DNA from: Acanthosoma haemorrhoidale | Taxonomy: Eukaryota; Arthropoda; Insecta; Hemiptera; Acanthosomatidae | NCBI GenBank assembly: GCA_930367205.1 | Contig: OV884009.1 | Span: 81,241,189-81,305,188, forward strand | Direction: 5' to 3' | DNA length: 64,000 nt | Shown: one piece after another, positions 30,041 through 42,835 of the stretch | Position numbering within the stretch: the stretch's first letter is position 1 | How the letters are laid out: each line of letters opens with the position of its first letter | Notes under the pieces: generated by a model | What the model saw: the letters and a program-made list of their open reading frames with translations, nothing else | Databases searched by the model: none | Told to the model about the DNA's origin: nothing | Made by a program: the position numbers and the translations under genes

Positions 30041-33000
30041 CAACATACACACGTATTACAGTATTAAGTGAATGTAACCAATTTCAGCCAACTTAATACT
30101 ATGACGTGTAAGTGAACAGTATTTTACAGACGAACGTACCCTACTGATGGCATTATTTCCTATAAAACAAATAAATGTTAAAGTAAGATGATTTATTGAG
30201 CTGTAAAATGTTACGTTTTTTTAAATACCGATTGCAAATGTACAGCAGCACAAAAGTGCCCTTGACGTATTAAGTCTTTTATGTCTAATAAATCGGCTTG
30301 TGTTACAAACAAATGATTACATATTATTTAACGTAACATTTATATTGCCTATTAAATACTTATTCATACCACAAGAAAACAATATTTTATCACGTTTGAC
30401 GAGACAATTTGATATCATTTAGTTACTTGAAAAAAAAAATCATTGCGGTGGTTGTAATATTGTAGTATTTTATTATATCATATGCGTAAATGAAGGTTAT
30501 CGTATCTTAATATAATTGGGTGTCACTAATGCGAAACTTTGGCAGCTATCGACATGTGTAGGACTTTGACGTGTAACTATCTTCTTGGGAATTTATTATA
30601 ATTTACATTCTTGCCTTATTTTTGAGAAATGAACAGCACCGCCGTATCAAACATAATATGATTTTTTTTGTTATCAAATATTAGTAATGATTCGTTCTGA
30701 TTACCATTTCTAACTAGGATATCTATGCCGAGTACTAGGCGTGGTAATATACAATACCTTCGAGATAGACAATCTTACACCTTTCGTTGTTTAATGGTAA
30801 TTATGTGGTGGTATTTTATGGCAATGTTGTACAGAACATAACTTTTTTTTTTATAGCAGCCATCAACGTTCTCTTTTCTAATTTGTAGTAATATTTTGTT
30901 CAGCCATTAGCTTTATTTAATAAAACGATCAGGAATAGGAAACGGAATAAATTAAAAAAAAAAAAATTATTGGCCCCTACATACCGTCAAGTCACCGAAA
31001 TAGAACGGTGACTGTTCTGACTTAAATTCTAGAAATATAATTACACAAAATATATAATTATACCCTATTTTACTTTCTACGCCCTGGATTTCAAACAAAT
31101 AAATCCCCATAGACTCGTTTATAACTCACTGACGATCAACCAGGTTTATTCTAAATGATTTATTTAAATTTTTAAGGTATCATCAGAAATTTCACTGACA
31201 TTATTTTCCAAAACATTGCCTATAACCCTTCTCATTTTATGGTATTGATTGGAATATGCTCGAAATGAAATTGGTCTAAACAGTAAAATATCTGGCAATC
31301 TTAAATTAGGTACGGACTTGTAATGAATACGATTCACGTCGAACGTCCACTAATACAACTGTATATCACAGATGTCCAGGCTGAACCGGCAGTGGATGGA
31401 TAAGGGTTGATCATTTGTCGACAGGGAGAACTTCCCTTAATCGCCCATTCTTTCCTCGCCTGTGAATTCGGTTGCGATACCCTACTTACACAGCTTTGTG
31501 TATCCTGATTATTATGTATGTTTGAGTGTATTAGTGTGTTCACAATAGTGCTTCAATGATGGCACCCAGTGAGGGCGAGTGCCGGTGGGTATATAAGAGT
31601 GTAGAAAGTCGCAGAGAACGGAAAATGTTGCTGACATGTCTTATTCCAGGAAAGTGGGGAAGGAGAGAACTAGTTTTGAAGCAAGTAAATGTTTTCCGAA
31701 CGAAGAGTAGGAGATAAGAGAGCAGACAGCGCGGCGGCAGAATACTACCCGTCGAAAATACATTCGCCAGAGCTACTAGCGCTCCATCTTATCTAATGAG
31801 TATTCTAATCCCCCATACATAATAACTAATAATTGAATGAAAAATGGAAATAGGAAAGATATTACATGTTTTGTATCAGACCAGATATGACATTGTTCGA
31901 GATGACGATATTTAAATGCAGACAGTACAACAATAGATATGAAGTATACCATTTTGGAGAGTTGGAAGGTTTTGTGACAAAACTGGACATAATTAGGACT
32001 TAAGATGGAATGAAATAAATGTTCTATTGACCATTCTTACTTACACAGAGACTCACCATAACACATTCTGAGAAACAGCGGTTCCTGCAAGACTTCACCG
32101 AGACCCTTGCTGGAGTGAATGTTCGTAGACTCAAACCTGGTAGCTGTTGTGATCATAACGGCCCTGCCTCTACTACCTTCATCGTTAATCTAACCAATAA
32201 TTTAAGTTTAATTCCCCCTAGTACATAACAAGCCATTTTGTTCCCATTAATTCAGCCATGTCTACTGATGGATAAACTTAATAATATCATCATGTAAACA
32301 CTAAGAAACCCGACCTACTTAACGTGATCTCGAATGTCAAGTTAAGTATCAGTAAGTGATACGTTAAAGCTATTCAAATCGTGTCAAGATAACTCCATTA
32401 AAACTTAATAGCTCATTAAATAATTTTTAATCTGTGCCTTTTCCAGATGCTGAATGAACTTAAGTGATTGTGGGGCGACTTGTCAAGTGCTTTAAAATAT
32501 AAGCGAAACTGTTATGGTGAAGGAAATACTAAGATGCATGTACCTATAAGAAAGCAGGCCGAGTACTGCCGGAAATAAACGATAAATTAGAAAGTGCGGC
32601 CAACATTGGTCGGATTTGAACATATAATTTCTAGAGCGGAGGTTAAATAATTGCAAGGGTGGTAGGACTGTTGGCTATAACCAGTGACGTCACCCTTAAT
32701 AATGGCGATGCCATCAGAGAAGCAGGCAGGAATATAAATCACAGCATGGAATATTTGATCTTCCGCCAAAACCGGTTCCCCTTTGACTACCTTCACGAAA
32801 GGTGACTGCTGGCTAACGCACTTCCGACCTCCCCTTCCTCCGTCCTTCGGCTGCTTTAGTTGTTACAAATTAGTTTTATTTCCACCACCAGCTCGAGTTG
32901 TCGTCACAAACTGCCATCAAACAGCCATGACAGGCGACTCAACAGAATGGGTTAGGACACTTCGAAGGTATCTTCCTCCTACTGTTCGAATTTCAGCACA

Positions 33001-33320
33001 AGTCCTACATTCTCAGTTTACTAGATCCTTAGCCATTTTGTCCCCACTGATGCTAAGTTTATTTAATAAAGCAACAGCTTTCAGACCAAAATCAATTATA
33101 GACGCAATTGATTTATAGAAACAAATATAAACAAAATTAAGGCGGTAGAAAGTGGGGAAAGAGTCTATGTTTAAAAACGTTTTAACAATTAAAATAATTG
33201 TAAATTGCTAAAATGTGAACATAAAACCTAGATCCCACGGGGGCGATATGAAAACATCTTTGGTTCTCAAGATTGCTTTTCGCATTACTGTGTTCTCTTA
33301 CATATGAGGAACTTCAGAGG
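30041..33320. other. non-coding sequence, no gene seen
   Basis: No exon recognised. GGGTATATAAGAG at about 31588-31600, downstream of a GC-richer stretch, looks like a TATA box, but no initiator or reading frame follows convincingly. A 111-codon open frame at 32783-33118 shows no family motif. Confidence 0.35.
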
Positions 33321-33575
33321 AAATAACTGAGCTTGGAATTCAAAATTCTTAAAAGCAAATGAAACTCGGCAGGCTTGTTTCATGTACAATTGTTTGAATA
33401 CTTATATTTTACTTTAACAAATAACTGATTACCATGTCGAGTTTTTGAGGACTTTTTGTATAACTTTCAATGTATTTGAGTGATTTTTACGACCGCTGAG
33501 TAGGACATACAGACAGATAAAAGATCATACCTTTGTTACTGTAAGTTTGCGCCACTCCCTTCTGGGTGAGCAATT
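33321..33575 (+). repeat. dispersed repeat family C, copy 1 (fold-back arm)
   Basis: Unclassified dispersed repeat. Core features in order are GATTTTTACGACCGCT, ACATACAGACAGATAAAAGA, and a C-rich CTCCCTT end. The first 177 bp (33321-33497) is repeated in inverse orientation at 34089-34276. Further copies are near 39126, 42798, 50750 (minus), 53150 and 61930. No coding capacity was seen. Confidence 0.7.
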
Positions 33576-33769
33576 ACATCTCGGGAAACCATCGGATGTA
33601 TCGACAGACTGTTTGAAATCTACTCGACTCCAGAGAGAGATTTCTCTTAGCCCCTCCCCCCCACCTTGTGGAAAGAGCTTGGCAGCGATAAGCCGACTCT
33701 TGCAGGAGGAAATTGCTTTAATGGGCGTCATGAACTCGCCCCAGTTCCCAGGGCAATGTCCAATGTTCG

Positions 33770-33940
33770 GAAAGCAGATTCGGCCCCTGTGGATGGGTCT
33801 CTCGCTCGCCGGCTGATGCAATCCTCCAACCATTCCGTAGCCCACCCAAGATCAACCCGAAGATCCCAAATGTTCTACAATATCAAACAAACCATTCTGA
33901 TACTTTTAAGCGAAACAAACCTACCTATTATTATTTTTTG
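33770..33940 (+). repeat. dispersed repeat family D, copy 1
   Basis: About 165 bp shared in inverse orientation with 37775-37935. The shared part can be read as the same peptide in both copies (SSNHSVAHP, then SQM, then NIKQTILILLSETNLPIII). An open frame runs through it (33666-33941), but the peptide is not recognised and the repeat could simply be young. Confidence 0.7.
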
Positions 33941-34088
33941 AATTATTAGCATTCAAACAGAGAGTATGTTTCTATATATATATATTTATAAGCGAGAAAA
34001 AAAATTCTTGGAGTCTCACAAAATACTTCTTTTTTATTGATAAACCATCCTCAGTCAACGTTTTTCTGGGTATCTCGGGAAACCCGAG

Positions 34089-34276
34089 AGCGGTCGTAAA
34101 AATCACTTAAATGCATTAAAGTTTAAATATAAAGTCCACAAAAACTCAACAAATGGTAATCTATTATTTGTCAAAATAAAGTAACGGGAACTATTCCAAA
34201 AAGTTGTACATGAAACAAGCCTGTCACGTTTCGATGGCTTTTAAGAATTCTGAAGTCCCAGCTCAGGAGGTTATTT
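34089..34276 (-). repeat. dispersed repeat family C, copy 2 (fold-back arm)
   Basis: Inverse copy of 33321-33497 with scattered substitutions and a small insertion; shared stretches include AGGCTTGTTTCATGTACAA and AGTGATTTTTACGACCGCT. Just outside the arm is a short hairpin (TCTCGGG-AAA-CCCGAGA, 34073-34089) not present in the other copies. Confidence 0.7.
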
Positions 34277-36656
34277 AAATTAAACTCAATAAAAATAAAG
34301 CCAATAAAACCACAGGTTTCATTAAACCATTTTTTTTAAAGCTAGTGTATCGATGGAGTTTTTATTAGCATTAATATTATTCAATAAAGTATTGTTTTAT
34401 GTGCCATAATTTTTTAAAAATATTTACTGGAATAATTCAGCAACCAAGAATCATTCAGAGTTTGGAGAAAGGCACCTGGTTTCAGTGGTGTTTCATCATG
34501 GTTATTTTTTTCCTATTCAGGGATCGTCACAATTTAGAACAAGATACATAAATTTACATGTTTCGGGCAGGGTTTCTCGTCAAATATTGTAAACTAATAT
34601 ATTAATAAAAAAAAATCTATTGAAATCCGTTGAAACTAATACATAACTACTGTCTACTGTTACCTCCACAATAACTTTTGCGTTACCGAATCTATTATAT
34701 CCTTTAGCTATCGGGGAAAATCACAACTTAAAATCTTTTCTTCTTTTATCTTATTTCAAATTACATTATACCATATTTTGAGACTTTTTGTACATAACGG
34801 GTTTTTTTCGTTTTCAAGGAAACATTTTAAAGTAGTTTCGTGTTAAAAGCTACCATTGCAAATAGAAGAAATTAGTTATATTTCCAAAACTGCTGTATTT
34901 AATACATAACAGATACTATATGATTATAGGTGTGGTCGGTTTCCATATTAGAGGGAATGGACCAGCCGAATGACTCATCGAGCAGGTGAAAAATGGACCC
35001 ATTAAGTAAGTAGATATTTCAGACAACAGTCTCCCGAGGACGGCTTAGCCTGTAAAAGTAACCTGATTTATAGTCACTTACTGTTTCCACGATGTTTTTT
35101 GTCAACTGTCTAAGAAAAATAAAAGTTTATAATTGATACCTTTGATCGGTTAAAAAAAAAATAAGGCAAAGTTCGCACGGTGGTAAACTGTTGTTCCGGC
35201 TTATATGAAGAACTTGAACCAAGTCAATGGCATTCTTCTACAAGAAAATAAAATTCCTCTGATACCATTTCGAATATTATGTCTCAGGAATGTCGGTGGT
35301 GAAATGCTATATAAATTTATAACGAGTCAACTAATTGGTTCTTTGGCCGTTTATCAAATACTCGTCAAATCGATAAATACGTCAGCAGATCCAATTAGTA
35401 GTTCATTGTAAACACCATTGCTATTTCTATATATAAATATATTTGCGTATTCAAATATTTATTTATGTAGAAATATTTACACTAAAATTAATGTCAGATA
35501 AACCCTTGACTTTTATAGAATTTCGCTCTTTTCGACTAGTAATGACCGCCATAGAGAACCGCATTACGAACTCTGTGAACACCTCGTATTTGCGTGCGTA
35601 GATGTAGTTACGAATTTTTAGTTATACAATAAATTCGCAGCTGAAAAAGGTGACCAATGACATCACCAGAAGCAAGATTCGGCTATTTTTTTTTGTAATA
35701 TCACTTAATAAAGAAACATAATACGCACAATGGAGCACTTCTTAAACCAGGAGATTTGTCTGAAGCAATTTCTTGATACTCGGTTGTTGAATTATTCCAG
35801 TAAAGGTTAAAAAAAATTCATGGTGCATAAAATAATACTTAGGGTCGGGTAGAACTTAAGCCAGGAAATAATAAAAAAAAAATGATTAATGAAACCAACC
35901 GAATAATAACTTTTAATGCGATTTAAATGGGGGAGTGTAAGTTTAATATATTTTAAATGGAGCTTTACTAACACAAGTTATTTTCCTCTTTGTAAAATAT
36001 CCAAAATTTAAGGGAACTATTATGTACAGAGGACAAGACAAATCTGCTTGATGACATCTAAGTAGTTAAAGTATCCATGTGTCAAATATAAATGGCTTTC
36101 TTCCAGGTAAATTGTGATCTGGTAGGTGTTGCCCATTCTGTCCCTCAGCGGTTCTCAGCCCATTCTCTTTGTATATATCACTAGTATAATCCATAAGGAC
36201 ATCCAACCGGTTTTGTAAAAGGTCCGTCCATTTACCAGAAGGAGGGAGCGTTGAGCGGTGGAATAATAATGAAGCTAAAATGATTTTATCTCTTATGCTA
36301 ATATACGTTGCTGTTTGTTCCAGAGGATTCGTTTGAATCTCGATAAGAATTCAATTATTAAGGGTGCATCACATTCCAGAACAAGTCTGCGACCTAAGCA
36401 CAGTATGCAAAGCTTGCAGATATGGAGGATTTTGCTGTTATGGGAGAAACGGCCATTTTAGAAATGCATGGGAACCAAGTTTTTTTCTAACAATACATAG
36501 TCAGGCCTTAATCCGTTCATCTATCTGCTTTAACAATTTCTGAAATAAAATTCCCTTATCCAATGAAGTTCACCGTAAATAGTGTTTATTTCCCTATTAC
36601 AACAGTCTTAAGGCTAAACTAAATTTTTAACAAATTTTTAAATATTTGTTTAAGTT
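34277..36656. other. non-coding sequence, no gene seen
   Basis: AT-rich, with no family member or exon recognised. Confidence 0.4.
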
Positions 36657-36710
36657 CTTTATTTGTAAAATTACAACTTACTTATCCAGTATTAGTATTT
36701 GTGATTTAAA
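36657..36710 (-). repeat. LINE 3'-tip fragment, diverged
   Basis: Minus-strand tip TTGTAATTTTACAAATAAAG with the CACAA-to-ATAAG spacer of the LINE family. It groups with 29916-30040 and keeps the second terminal hairpin (TTGTAA/TTACAA). Confidence 0.5.
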
Positions 36711-37774
36711 TCACTGATAAATACGATAAAGTAATTAGTTTTCTGTCCCATTATGCCCGGCTTTTATCACAATAGGAATGTGGATGAGATATATGCCTCC
36801 TTCATATTGTTTGATTCTCACCAAGGAAAACGAAATAAGTACAGCATTTCCGATCTATGACTGGAAATTGGTTTTCATGATGCTTTTCATCCCTTAAAAA
36901 CAGGTATTTTCAGCTTGGTATACCCAAATCCTGGCCAGTGGGCAACAATCTTGGAATGTTACTTGGTCAGAATATCGCCACAACCGCCAGGACACGATCA
37001 TCAGTGGCACGAACTGGCAGAAAACAGAGAGCCATTTAAAGAATATACATGTTAGTTTGAAATAAAAATGACATTCGACTCCATAGTCAAAGGTATGGGT
37101 AAATGATAAGTTGGTTGTCAACTGTTTTCACTCATGTTTTTTAAAAGGTTTTCAGTCTCAATACCTCATTTCGTATATTTGTGCACAGGGACAAACAATG
37201 ATGCATACCAAATATGATTTGAAAACTTCATGAAAACATGGAGCATTAAACAGATCTTCAAGACAATCACTTAATGTTGTTCAATGGACTAAATTTCATT
37301 TACAAATGTTATCGTTTCACCGACTGAGTGGAAGCTGCTAGAGTGATTGATTTGAACCGTTAATGAACCGTAAGCCCTCCAACAAATTCATATTAACTGG
37401 ATCGGTAGATAGGATCTGGAGGGAGAAAGCAGGAATCAGGCCAGAAACTTTTGATAACTATCGTGGTTGTGAACTGATGACGTCATTACTTGACCCGGCT
37501 GGAACACCAACTAACTGGAACATATATGTGGCGTGATTTCCCCCGGAATCGAAAGCAACTTCACAGCCCTAGTTTCTTCTTTACTGCCCAACCACCCTTT
37601 TGCAGGGGAGCGTTCGTAGAGTAAGTACTATAGCACTTTGGATCAAGCTTGGTCTTCTTTCAAATATTCCCGTTGTATACAAGGTATTCACAATTCGTTG
37701 AAGCGGTATGATATAAAGAAGCCATTACAGTTAATAAACCTTTGGTTTTTACATCGGCCAATCAAAATAATAAT
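36711..37774. other. non-coding sequence, no gene seen
   Basis: No exon recognised. TTTCGATTCCGGGGG on the minus strand near 37540 resembles a pol III B box without a clear partner. Confidence 0.35.
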
Positions 37775-37935
37775 AGGTAGGTTTGTTTCGCTTAAAAGTA
37801 TCAGAATGGTTTGTTTGATATTGTGGAGCATTTGGGATCTTTGGGTTGATGTTGGGTGGGCTACGGAATGGTTGGAGGATTGCATCGCGAGCGGCCGAGC
37901 GAGATACCCACCCACAGGCCAATCTGCTAAAACAT
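37775..37935 (-). repeat. dispersed repeat family D, copy 2
   Basis: Minus-strand copy of 33770-33940, about 3.9 kb away in opposite orientation. The open plus-strand frame across it (37638-37940) is antisense to the peptide shared by the two copies and is not credible as a gene. Confidence 0.7.
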
Positions 37936-39125
37936 TATGATCGTATTTTGTAATTATAAACACTTTAGCAATGCCGAGAAAATTTTTTTAACTTGAGGTA
38001 ACGGTGATAACATCTTAACAATTCTCAACATCTGATCATTAACTGAAAGTTTCTCTGGACGCCTCGGACCCTATCTGTTACAACAAACAATGTGTAACAA
38101 GAAAAAAAAACCTGTAAAACGTCAGGGCACGGTAATGGGTTAGTTTTCGGTTTTGTTGTTGCCGATGGTTGAACTTAGATCATTAAAAATAGTGAAAGAG
38201 GGGTAGATAAAAAGTAACAGACACTCGAAGAGAAAAAGTTTGTTTTGGGAATAGAGACAAGGAGAGTGAAATGTCACGAGGGAAGATTTGCTGCGCATTC
38301 CAACTACGAGGTCTATTGAGTTTTAGTGAGATCTAGTTAACCATAACAGGTTTTAACTTTAACCTTCCGATCCGTTGTCAACACTTCAGCCTGAAAAGGT
38401 TCTGTTTCATTTCAATGTATATTTTCTTTCTTTGTGTATCTTAATTATTTTTCCATCAATAGTATTAAGGAATATCATTTCTAAATACATTTTTCACTGT
38501 CTTTCTATGCATGACATACATGCTTAACTAATGAATTTATTTTATGAAGCTAATGGAAACCAGGTCTTTTGGAATATCAATACATATAATTGCTCTTATG
38601 CGAATGATTTCTTTGCTGAGGATCGTGATTGTTCCTGGGTAAGAACAATCTTTATCCTACCCCTTCCTTTGATGTAATGTCGGACTTAATGGTGATAAAC
38701 CTTGGGTTTAAATATATTTGTATTTTTCTCATAAATCCAATTATTATTAATGTAAAGCCCAAGCACCGTAACCCGTTGCTAACACAAAGTAACGATGCAA
38801 CCTCATTTCAGTTGAGAGACTGGCAGGATTAATTAATTAGAATATTTATTTGGAAGCGAACCTCTTATTTAAATCTGAGTTATTTATTTTTTATAAATAA
38901 ATTAGTAATTGCAAATAACACCAGAAAACGTTTTATAAAAGACTAATCATATATAATAATTGAGTAAGTTTCATCGTTCGTTGAGTAGATTAAACAAAAA
39001 CTCATACCTATTCAGCCATGTACTAAAGTTAACTCAGAAGTAGTCAAGTAGTCAGTTAGACGTTTCAGCCAGTTTTTCTAGTTAGCCAGAAAATATAATT
39101 TCTTGCCTCAGACACCCACGATTAA
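37936..39125. other. non-coding sequence, no gene seen
   Basis: AT-rich background. Nothing recognised. Confidence 0.4.
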
Positions 39126-39236
39126 AGTTGAATTATTTTTACGACTGTCGACCACACAGGCAAATACATTTGAAAGACGATAGATTCGTTTACCACCAGT
39201 TTGAAAGTGGGATTCTCCCTTCGTGCTCGTACTCGT
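39126..39236 (+). repeat. dispersed repeat family C, copy 3
   Basis: Contains TTATTTTTACGACTGTCGAC, GAAAGACGATAG and TTTGAAAGTGGGATTCTCCC, in the same order as the other family C copies. Confidence 0.55.
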
Positions 39237-39840
39237 AATTCGTTACAGATATAAACTAAAACTCTTGAAGAATAAATCATCTCAGGAATGAAATGAGTGA
39301 TGTTGCCAGTGAGGCTTCAATTTACTATGGAGTAGATTTCTACTTTAGGTTTAGGCACCGTTTCTGCTAAAGATTATAGGTACTTACTTGAGATCAGCGC
39401 AAGTTGGAACCGATGGCTTGAGATCCACGGATCCTTAATTTCAGGAGTCCTTCTGAAAAGTAAAGATGAAAAAAACTGCACGGCCGGATTATTAAACCTG
39501 TTTCCGTATTTCACTGCTATTACAAATAAATATAACGACTTGAAGGGAGGAGGGTGAACCGAATGTTAGCTGCTGTGCATCTTGAGGGGTGCGTCGCCTT
39601 GTAGCGGGTCAACTTAACTGTGGAACACTTCTAATCGGTGACAAGTTACGTTTATCGCGATGAAGACGTCAAATGGATAAGACGGGTGGGTTACTCATGC
39701 TGTTTTGTATCGCCGTAAACATCTGAGAGTTGCATAACAGTTTTACCAACCTTATCTCGAAAGAGCCGCCTAGTATATAAGATTTTAGAGAGAGACTCCG
39801 ATAGTCGAAGGATAAATCGTAGTAGCACTGACGGGATCGG
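39237..39840. other. non-coding sequence, no gene seen
   Basis: Somewhat less AT-rich than its neighbours, but no exon or repeat was recognised. It may include decayed upstream parts of the LINE fragment that follows. Confidence 0.35.
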
Positions 39841-40209
39841 TTGAGGTCATTGAACAATCAGAACTCTACCGATATCAATACGAGCTATTGCCTTGTCCCA
39901 AGGAAGAGACGCGGGGTTCTTTCTATATGTACTATTTACCCACACATGCGCAAGCACAGTGCTCTTATGACCTCTTCCATAAATCTGAGATTTTATGTTT
40001 CCTCCTCAGAGCCTGCTTTAGCTCTTAATGACCATCCAATTACTTTCCGCTCCACCACTATTTGGAATTCTCTCCCTCCTAATATCCGCCATGTTTCATC
40101 CTTACAAACCTTCAAAACCCTCCTATTCCCACTTCCTCACCATCCATACAGGCGCTTGCTAGTTCGGGAACGATGTGTTCATTATACTAATATGTTTTCA
40201 TACTGGTAA
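39841..40209 (+). pseudogene. C-terminal remnant of a CR1/L2-type LINE polyprotein
   Basis: Open frame of 122 codons whose second half reads FRSTTIWNSLPPNIRHVSSL followed by QTFKTLL. The W-N-S-L-P-x-x-I-R...S-x-x-x-F-K-x-x-L signature is the usual C-terminus of CR1/L2-like LINE proteins. The reverse-transcriptase core is absent, so this is a 5'-truncated copy. It is distinct from the jockey-like family. Confidence 0.6.
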
Positions 40210-41202
40210 TCGTATTGCTATTTTTATTTTATTGTTCGCTGCATGTATCCCGATAATTGTCTGAAACCTTACTCAGTTTTTACTATTGTATATTTAGCCT
40301 GCATGTATTTATTTAAAGTTTTACATTTAACGTTGTATTTTTCTCATTTTTTTTTTTCGAATGTAGCGAACAATCTATGACTTTATTTACGGAATGCTGC
40401 TTACCAATCAATTATTTTTTTAATTTCCTATAGATGTTTACACTTTGTTTTACTTGTTAATTTTTCTATATGATGTAATATTTATGTTTGTTAGCCAAAA
40501 ATGAATTCGATATTCGTACAGTTGTATGTTGCTTTTCTACTTTCATATTTCAATATAGCTCCCAAAATTATGATAATGTTACGATTAAAATAGAACTCAT
40601 CTCCATTCTGGTTGGAACGGGAGCATATCTTCAGGGATTTTTGAATTTCTCAAAAAGGACTCAAGGTAATGAAGTAGTTAAAACGACTGGCGGAGGTGGC
40701 TTGGTCCGTACCTGGAGGTGCCCGACCTCCCAAATAAAGAAGATAACGGCAGAAGATTTCACAAAAACCTTTAGCACCTATCTTGCTCATACCTGCCCTT
40801 CGTCCTTCTCACAGTCATAAAATGCTAAGGTATAATGCTGTGTGATGAAATAACTTTTGGAACCATATATCAGTGGCCTCCTCATTTTGCTTTTCCCTAA
40901 ACGAATGCTTTAAATTACTTATACGTAGAGACGACCGCTTACTTCCGTAGCCGTGTGTATAGTCATAAAATTGGGTCCATAAGCATCCCACTTAAAATTA
41001 TTAAGTAGCTTTTTAAGGGTAGCAGGAGTCCTAGAGTAATGCAATACAATTACAGAGTTACACGAAGAATCACAAACGACAACTATGGATACATATATTA
41101 AACATTGAACTTTTTCAAAAAGGTCCCCATTCAGCAAACCCCTTGATTAATAAAATAGGAGAGTAAAAAAAATATAAATAAAACCCAAAGGCAAAACTTT
41201 GC
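40210..41202. other. LINE 3' flank and non-coding sequence
   Basis: The first ~250 bp after the CR1/L2-like remnant may be its 3' UTR (T-rich, ending near 40380), but no second copy is available for comparison. A 110-codon open frame at 40488-40820 has no recognisable motif. Confidence 0.35.
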
Positions 41203-41218
41203 TTGTAAATCTATTATA
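41203..41218. repeat. LINE target-site duplication, left
   Basis: TTGTAAATCTATTATA matches 41395-41410 at 15 of 16 bases. Confidence 0.75.
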
Positions 41219-41394
41219 TATTGACTCGTATTCGGTGACGTGGTTGGCGGTGGAGCGTGGGGGACTTCCCAAGACTCCGCTTCCTCTTTCGCATGCGAGG
41301 GAGACAACAACCATGTGGACATTTATCTCAATTATTTATTGCCAATTAAGTATTAAGGCAGATCGTAATTTCATCATAATAAAGTTGTTTAAAT
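41219..41394 (+). mobile_element. strongly 5'-truncated jockey-like LINE with TSD
   Basis: A 176-bp plus-strand insertion holding only the end of the LINE 3' UTR. It contains CTTCCCAAGACTCCGCTTCC and CAACCATGTGGAC, as in the element at 3504-4090 but without the ~60-bp spacer, then the 3' tip ending ATAATAAAG near 41385. A 16-bp duplication with one mismatch flanks it. Confidence 0.85.
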
Positions 41395-41410
41395 TTGTAA
41401 ATATATTATA
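41395..41410. repeat. LINE target-site duplication, right
   Basis: TTGTAAATATATTATA, one mismatch from 41203-41218. Confidence 0.75.
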
Positions 41411-42797
41411 ACGCCTTATGTAAATATTTATTACGGGCTAACTCCAACAATAGATTATGCTAAAAGAGAAGATAAAGCCTATACAAATATTTTTTAAATT
41501 TATAATTGTTTTTCCTCTGAGTGTACAATATTTAATTGTTTATCCATTCTAAAAGCTAATAAGAAGAAAATGAGTGATGTATTCTACCTGCCCGTATCAT
41601 TTTACATGAATGTATGAAATTGAAAAATATCTTTCTTTCTCATAAATTAAAAAAAAAAATGGAGTCAATGGGTTCATGACCTACTTGTACCGCAAGGCAC
41701 ACTCATGTTTATTTAAACTGTGTGAGATCCAGGTTATTGCTTTTAACTAGTATTTTTTAATGATACATGAACCTACCCCTACCCAACAAACATAACTAAA
41801 ATAAAACCCCACCCAACAAAAATAAAAAGTTAACCAACAGAGAGGAAGACAGGATGATAAAGGATACAGTGCAGCTGTTACTCGAATAAGTCAATAGCCT
41901 TCAGCCCAAGGTTTAATTACAGCAGTAAAGTGTGATAGCGGTCCGCTGGACAAATAAAGTAAAACAATAGATTCTATTGAAGCACGGGTCCTTCTATGCA
42001 TGGGTGGGAATGGAACGTGGCGCAAAAGTTCAACAGTGGAGGATACTCCATTGAAAAATCAAAGTCAAAGTTCAAAATAGAACAATCCAAGTCGGGTGCT
42101 ATGAGTCACACAATTAACGGCTGAATGGATTTTGTCAGTTTGTATTTCATCCCAAATATAATAATGGTATCATTCATATCAAATGCATAAGTATAGGTAA
42201 TGGATTAATGACTTTATAACAACCTAGAATGGTAAAAACGAAATTTACCCAGAGAGTTAAGAAACGATATCGAGAGAGTTGAGGCCAGAGTGTATCAGTT
42301 TCTTGAAAACCCAACTAATCGGTATTTTTGACCAAAACTACTTTAAATACTTTCTTAAACCATCTTGGTCACTTAAAATCAACTTCCTAAACAATTCAAA
42401 AGACTTAAAATATTTGCACGAAACACCTGCTTAAACCGGCTTGGATTAAATATTATTATATTAAAGATTTTTATAGTTGGATCCAAACATTTCTTTTTAT
42501 GGAATCAATATCTTCGGAATTCTCTCTTCATTACCGCATTTAATGTGTACTTGACTATGGCGAAACAATCAAGATTCCTCTTAAATAAATTATGGGCAGA
42601 CTCAAGTCTGCTTTGTTCAATTTATTTAAACTTCAGAAGTTAGCGAAAAAGGATATACTTCTCGTTATTGGATCATAACTCCAAACAGATCAGTATATTT
42701 ATAGTTATTACGGGATATGCCTTTAATGTATTAGACGGATTGCCTGATTTTTTCGACCACTATCATTGAATATACGAGGGCTGTTTCTTCGTACCTA
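41411..42797. other. non-coding sequence, no gene seen
   Basis: AT-rich. At 42775 TATACGAGGGCTGT resembles the first bases of the mariner-type MITEs, but no second arm was found. Confidence 0.4.
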
Positions 42798-42835
42798 AAT
42801 GAAAGTAGAGCCTCTCCCTTCGGGCTCGGTAAATA
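42798..42835 (+). repeat. dispersed repeat family C, end fragment
   Basis: GAAAGTAGAGCCTCTCCCTT, then CGGGCTCGG. The first 20 bases are identical to 61991-62010 in another family C copy. Only the end of the repeat is present. Confidence 0.6.

Noticed and set aside
31588..31600. TATA-like TATATAAGAG as a host promoter
   Set aside because: No arthropod initiator at the right distance and no reading frame downstream; TA-rich matches are common here.
33525..33845. Overlapping open frames on both strands (about 106 and 89 codons)
   Set aside because: GC-rich repeat centre with no recognisable domain; openness on both strands argues for composition rather than coding.
37638..37940. 100-codon plus-strand open frame
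   Set aside because: It lies mostly antisense to repeat D and has no conserved motif.
40488..40820. 110-codon open frame after the CR1/L2-like fragment
   Set aside because: No motif, no splice context and no counterpart in other LINE copies.
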